Assembly: GCA_023264075.1 (NCBI GenBank)
Contig: JALQTG010000282.1
Span: 1-10,151 of the forward strand
DNA length: 10,151 nucleotides
Source: Crocinitomicaceae bacterium
GTDB lineage: Bacteria; Bacteroidota; Bacteroidia; Flavobacteriales_D; Crocinitomicaceae
Direction of reading: 5' to 3'
Shown here: positions 6,871-10,151 of the stretch, piece by piece
Position numbering within the stretch: the stretch's first letter is position 1
How the letters are laid out: each line of letters begins with the position of its first letter
The notes under the pieces: generated by a model
Told to the model about the DNA's origin: nothing
The model's input: the letters and a program-made list of their open reading frames with translations, nothing else
Databases searched by the model: none
Position numbers and translations under genes: made by a program

Positions 6871-6901
6871 CAAAATTAGAATAAACCCTATAAAATTCAA
6901 A
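6871..6901 (-). promoter_or_regulatory. Bacteroidota-type promoter for the small lipoprotein gene
   Basis: On the minus strand TTTG (6901-6898), 19 bp of spacer and TAATTTTG (6878-6871) match the Bacteroidota consensus TTTG-N~19-TAnnTTTG at every fixed position. Transcription would begin around 6864-6867, about ten bases before the ATG at 6855. This also decides the start of that gene, since a longer version would have to be translated through its own promoter. Confidence 0.7.
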
Positions 6902-6963
6902 AAGATTGGATAAAACTGATATTCGTCATTTCCATTTTGCGGTGCAAGTTGGACTTTTACACT

Positions 6964-8331
6964 ATGAAACAAGTTGTTCTTCCATCACATGTAATTGAAA
7001 AATATAACGTCGCAAGTCCCAGATACACATCATATCCTACAATTTTAGATTGGAATCGAAATCAATTTGACCTCTCCGAATTTAAGGAACAATTCCAGAA
7101 TTCCTTTCGGAAACATGCGGATCAACCCACAAGTATTTACATTCATTTGCCATTCTGTGAAAGTCTTTGCACGTTTTGCGGTTGCCATAAACACATCACA
7201 AAAATACACAGCGTCGAAGAGCCTTACATAAATGCTTTACTTAAAGAATGGGAGTTATATGAAGAGCTTATTGGACAGCCTATTGTGTTGGAAGAAATGC
7301 ACCTTGGCGGAGGAACCCCAACTTTCTTCAGTACATCTGAATTGCGCCGGCTACTAGAAAGAATTACAAAAAATACCACTGATCAAGTCAATTTCAGCGT
7401 TGAAGGACATCCGAATCATACATCTTATGAACAAATGGAACTATTCTATGCTTTTGGCTTTCTTAGGATTAGCTTTGGTGTGCAGGACTACGATCCAGAT
7501 GTTCAACATGCCATTCATCGTGTTCAAACCTATGAGCAAGTTAAAAAAGTTACCGAACAAGCTCGATCGATTGGATATACATCCATTAGTCATGATTTAG
7601 TTTTCGGACTGCCTAAACAAACGATGCATGGAATAAAAGAAAGCATGGAAAAAACAATTTCTTTAAGGCCGGACAATATCTCGTTATATAGTTACGCCCA
7701 CGTCCCTTGGGTCAAAGGTACTGGACAACGCGGCTTTTCAGAGGAAGATCTACCATCTGGCGTCGAAAAGAGAGCCCTTTATGAATACGCCAAGCAGGCC
7801 TTACTTGATGCGGGCTATTTAGAAATAGGCATGGACCATTTTGGACTTCCAAGAGAGCCTATGACTATCGCTATGCAAACGAATTCATTAAACAGGAACT
7901 TCATGGGATATACCACGGCTAAAACTACGCGTTTGATAGGCTTGGGTGTTTCTGCTATCGCTGAATATCCTTTTGGGTATGCTCAAAATGTCAAATCTGT
8001 AAAAGAATATCACCATTTGATAAATCGTCAAGAATTGCCACTTTTCAAAGGTCACATTCACTCCGCAACAGACCTTGAACTCAAGGGTCACATCAAAGAG
8101 CTAATGTGTCATTTTTCCACTGATATCGAAGATGATTCATGGATTGCCAATCATTGGAACGATTTCTCGCCAGCTATTACGGAGTTTGTAAATGACGGAA
8201 TCATAACCATTGATAATCGAAGAATTCAAATTACTCCAGAAGGCAAGCCATTTGTCAGAAATGTGTGTATGACACTCGATCCCTATGCGCGAAAAAAAGT
8301 GGAAAAAGAACGATTCAGCAAATCTGTGTAG
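6964..8331 (+). CDS. hemN: Oxygen-independent coproporphyrinogen III oxidase (radical SAM)
   Basis: A 455-residue cytosolic radical-SAM enzyme that decarboxylates coproporphyrinogen III to protoporphyrinogen IX without oxygen, in haem synthesis. It is close in length to E. coli HemN. It carries PRYTSYPT (19-26), the iron-sulfur motif with C65, C69, C72 plus the HemN-specific fourth Cys 74 (HLPFCESLCTFCGCHK), LGGGTPTF (114-121, SAM-binding) and, further on, SFGVQD, the NRNFMGYTT region and a C-terminal RNVCMTLDPY. These distinguish true HemN from the HemW-type relative. A frame extension to a TTG at 6937 is possible, but the ATG at 6964 gives the family-like start. It is divergent from the small lipoprotein gene (108 bp apart) and converges on the transporter, with 21 bp between stops and no clear terminator hairpin there. 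No other haem gene is in view. Confidence 0.97.
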   Translation: MKQVVLPSHVIEKYNVASPRYTSYPTILDWNRNQFDLSEFKEQFQNSFRKHADQPTSIYIHLPFCESLCTFCGCHKHITKIHSVEEPYINALLKEWELYEELIGQPIVLEEMHLGGGTPTFFSTSELRRLLERITKNTTDQVNFSVEGHPNHTSYEQMELFYAFGFLRISFGVQDYDPDVQHAIHRVQTYEQVKKVTEQARSIGYTSISHDLVFGLPKQTMHGIKESMEKTISLRPDNISLYSYAHVPWVKGTGQRGFSEEDLPSGVEKRALYEYAKQALLDAGYLEIGMDHFGLPREPMTIAMQTNSLNRNFMGYTTAKTTRLIGLGVSAIAEYPFGYAQNVKSVKEYHHLINRQELPLFKGHIHSATDLELKGHIKELMCHFSTDIEDDSWIANHWNDFSPAITEFVNDGIITIDNRRIQITPEGKPFVRNVCMTLDPYARKKVEKERFSKSV

Positions 8332-8352
8332 ATAAAGTATGCTCATTTCGCA

Positions 8353-9705
8353 TCAACTCAACATGAGTAGAATTGAAAGGACACCAACTACTGCCAAATT
8401 GAGGAACAATCCGATAAGTACCATTCTTTTAATCGGAATCAGCCCAGATGCGTAAACTATCGCATTGGGAGGAGTTGCAACAGGCAACATGAACGCGCAA
8501 CTTGAAGCAAGTGCAACGCCCGAACACAATACAACTAATGGTAAATTAAACTGCGTCGAAAATGTTGCCACTATGGGAATCATTAAACTTACCAACGCCA
8601 GATTGGACATCAATTCTGTTGCAAATACGGTAATTGTAATGAGAAGCAGGATAATTACGACAATCGAAGAGGTACTCCATGTGCCTAGTGAATTCACAAG
8701 AGAAACAACCACTCCTGTATTTGCGAGAATCTGCGCCACCGCCAACCCTCCCCCAAAAAGGATCAATATGCCCCACGGAATTCGTTCCATGTCTCTCCAA
8801 ATAAGTAAACTCTTTTTTTCCTCGCCTGGCAAAACAAAAAATAAAATCCCTCCAAAAACGGCAATTGCCGTATCGGACAAGTTAATTCCTAAAGGATTAA
8901 AAATTGGCTTGGCAAACATCCAGAGAAAAACAATGGCTAAAAACGTAATGAGTACCGTTTTTTGCTGACGGGTCAAATGAGTCTTTTCAAATTCAGGCAT
9001 TTCAAGGGAAAGCCCACGAAAAAAAGAATATCTTATGAATAAAAAAGCTATGAAGTTCATAACTATTGAAAATGGCAATCCTAATTTAAGCCATTCAAAA
9101 AATGTGATATGGATATCGAACTGTTGTGCCAGAATACCAGCTAATTGAACATTAGGAGGCGTACCAATAATCGTTGCTGTACCGCCAATATTCGCTGCAA
9201 ATGCAATGGAAATTAATAGACCTGCTGAAAACCTTGTTTTCCCTTCTCCTTTCACCGATTTCACAACGGAAACGGCCATTGGAAGCATCATAAGCGCAGT
9301 TGCTGTATTGCTGATCCACATACTCATAAAGGCCGTAGCCACCATAAATCCTATAAGTATGCGGACGGGAGAGTTTCCAAAAAAACGAATCAGTCGAACG
9401 CTGATGTATTCGTGCAACTTCCATTTTTCAATTCCAAGCGCCATCATAAATCCACCAAGAAACAAAAAGATCATATGATTACCATATGAGGCTGCCAATT
9501 GATCATTAGATACAAGACCCAAAAGAGGCCCAAAACAGATTGGTAAAAGCGCAGTTACATACAAAGGAATTGGTTGGGTTATCCACCAAAACACCATGGT
9601 CGCCACAAGCCCTAACCCGGTCGCCACAAATTTATCTTTCACTACTGTAAAAAGTAAGAGAAAAATAAGTAGCCCGAGCAGTAAGAAAAGATAGCGCTTA
9701 TTCAA
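8353..9705 (-). CDS. DASS-family (SLC13/CitT-type) anion transporter
   Basis: A 450-residue cytoplasmic-membrane carrier of the divalent anion/sodium symporter family, which moves dicarboxylates, citrate or sulfate, often with sodium. It is hydrophobic throughout, with about a dozen segments. Family motifs: ISNTATALMMLPM with SNT at 132-134, NIGGTATIIGTPPN (172-185), a second-half repeat TELMSNLAL with SNL at 367-369, and VATPPNAIVY (409-418). The two-repeat layout, each with an SN motif and a TPPN, is diagnostic of the family. The second motif reads SNL rather than SNT, so substrate or ion handling may differ. The apparent start is TTG at 9705, since the next Met (residue 37) would remove the first helix, and an in-frame stop (the ychF stop) lies 12 bp upstream. 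ychF precedes it by 9 bp, so they are probably co-transcribed. The substrate cannot be assigned from sequence. Confidence 0.92.
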   Translation of the reverse strand: MNKRYLFLLLGLLIFLLLFTVVKDKFVATGLGLVATMVFWWITQPIPLYVTALLPICFGPLLGLVSNDQLAASYGNHMIFLFLGGFMMALGIEKWKLHEYISVRLIRFFGNSPVRILIGFMVATAFMSMWISNTATALMMLPMAVSVVKSVKGEGKTRFSAGLLISIAFAANIGGTATIIGTPPNVQLAGILAQQFDIHITFFEWLKLGLPFSIVMNFIAFLFIRYSFFRGLSLEMPEFEKTHLTRQQKTVLITFLAIVFLWMFAKPIFNPLGINLSDTAIAVFGGILFFVLPGEEKKSLLIWRDMERIPWGILILFGGGLAVAQILANTGVVVSLVNSLGTWSTSSIVVIILLLITITVFATELMSNLALVSLMIPIVATFSTQFNLPLVVLCSGVALASSCAFMLPVATPPNAIVYASGLIPIKRMVLIGLFLNLAVVGVLSILLMLS

Positions 9706-9714
9706 GGTATTCGA

Positions 9715-10151
9715 TTATACGTTAAATCGGAAATGCATGATGTCCCCATCTTGCACAATGTATTCTTTTCCTTCAACTTTAAATTTTCCAGCTTCTTTAA
9801 CAGCTTGTTCAGAACCGTATTGGATGAAATCGTCGTACTTCATAACTTCAGCACGAATAAAGCCTTTTTCAAAATCGGTATGAATGACTCCAGCAGCTTG
9901 CGGTCCAGTAGAACCTTTCTTTACTGTCCAGGCACGCACTTCTTTCACACCTGCTGTAAAATACGTATCCAAGTTCAAAAGTTTATAAGCCGAACGAATT
10001 AAACGATTTACCCCAGGCTCTTCCAGACCCAGTTCATCCAAAAACATTTGTCGTTCTTCATATGTTTCGAGCTCAGTTATGTCCGCTTCTATTTTTGCAC
10101 CAATCACTAAAACTTCTGCTGCTTCGTCTTTAACCGCTTCTATAACCTGAT
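9715..10151 (-). CDS. ychF: Ribosome-binding ATPase YchF (Obg family), C-terminal part, cut by the right window edge
   Basis: Only the last 144 residues are in the window, reading in frame from the right edge with no stop. The visible text contains AAEVLVIGAKIEADITEL, LDELGLEEPGVNRLIRSAY, a KEVRAWTVKKGSTGPQAAG stretch, VIHTDFEKGFIRAEV and the ending DGDIMHFRFNV. These match the C-terminal part of YchF: the end of the ATPase domain, the helical region and the TGS domain, whose HTDFEKGFIRAEV block and final DIMHFRFNV are highly conserved. YchF binds ATP and the large ribosomal subunit and is linked to stress and redox responses. The GTG at 10107 is an internal codon, not a start. The DASS transporter gene follows after 9 bp, in the same frame. 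Confidence 0.95.
   Translation of the reverse strand, partial: QVIEAVKDEAAEVLVIGAKIEADITELETYEERQMFLDELGLEEPGVNRLIRSAYKLLNLDTYFTAGVKEVRAWTVKKGSTGPQAAGVIHTDFEKGFIRAEVMKYDDFIQYGSEQAVKEAGKFKVEGKEYIVQDGDIMHFRFNV

Noticed and set aside
8332..8352. Possible bidirectional terminator between hemN and the transporter
   Set aside because: Only a 4-bp ATGC/GCAT pairing is visible in the 21-bp gap, with no T-run. Not enough to call.
8465..8968. A 167-codon plus-strand frame
   Set aside because: It is wholly antisense to the transporter gene, and its composition is what mirrored hydrophobic codons produce. No recognisable domain.
9152..9478. Opposing 90-codon frames on both strands
   Set aside because: Both are out-of-frame shadows of the transporter coding sequence.
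1..10151. Search for a defence, mobile or other novel multi-gene system
   Set aside because: Apart from four unrecognised or loosely assigned envelope proteins, the genes are recognisable core functions in ordinary operons. No transposase, integrase, repeat array or toxin-antitoxin pair is visible.

Overview
The window looks like a stretch of core chromosome from a Bacteroidota bacterium, probably Flavobacteriales-like. The basis is the A+T-rich intergenic DNA, a near-ideal Bacteroidota promoter (TTTG-N19-TAATTTTG), lipoproteins with short SCKK/GCGK signal ends, the typical Bacteroidota variants of GatB, LpxK and SurE, and a surE-(small membrane gene)-lpxB arrangement. I see no phage, transposon, CRISPR array, tRNA or rRNA. 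The genus is not determinable from this sequence alone.

Layout, left to right. Positions 1-2597 (minus strand) are a tight operon read lpxK -> punA -> gatB: a lipid A kinase, a purine nucleoside phosphorylase and the start of an amidotransferase subunit that runs off the left edge. Next is an A+T-rich 379-bp spacer, then a lone plus-strand lipoprotein gene (2977-3465) closed by a perfect hairpin terminator. Positions 3587-5778 (minus strand) form a second compact operon, surE -> small three-helix membrane protein -> lpxB. Positions 5898-6491 (plus) hold an unrecognised membrane protein whose 3' end overlaps, tail to tail, an unrecognised small lipoprotein gene (6460-6855, minus). That lipoprotein is divergent from hemN (6964-8331, plus), which converges on a DASS-family transporter (8353-9705, minus) lying 9 bp downstream of the 3' part of ychF (9715 to the right edge, minus).

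How the genes relate. LpxB makes the lipid A disaccharide and LpxK phosphorylates it at the 4' position, so two nearby steps of lipid A synthesis sit in neighbouring operons. SurE and PunA both act on nucleotides or nucleosides (SurE dephosphorylates nucleoside monophosphates, PunA phosphorolyses the resulting nucleosides), which links the two operons functionally by inference only. GatB and YchF are translation-related housekeeping proteins, HemN serves anaerobic haem synthesis and the DASS protein imports anionic carboxylates or sulfate.

I did not find a new multi-gene system. The points most worth a second look are: substitutions in two purine/ribose-contact positions of PunA; an identical 15-bp element at nearly the same distance upstream of lpxK and of the small lipoprotein gene; an uncharacterised membrane protein translationally embedded between surE and lpxB; and the overlapping convergent pair at 6460-6491.
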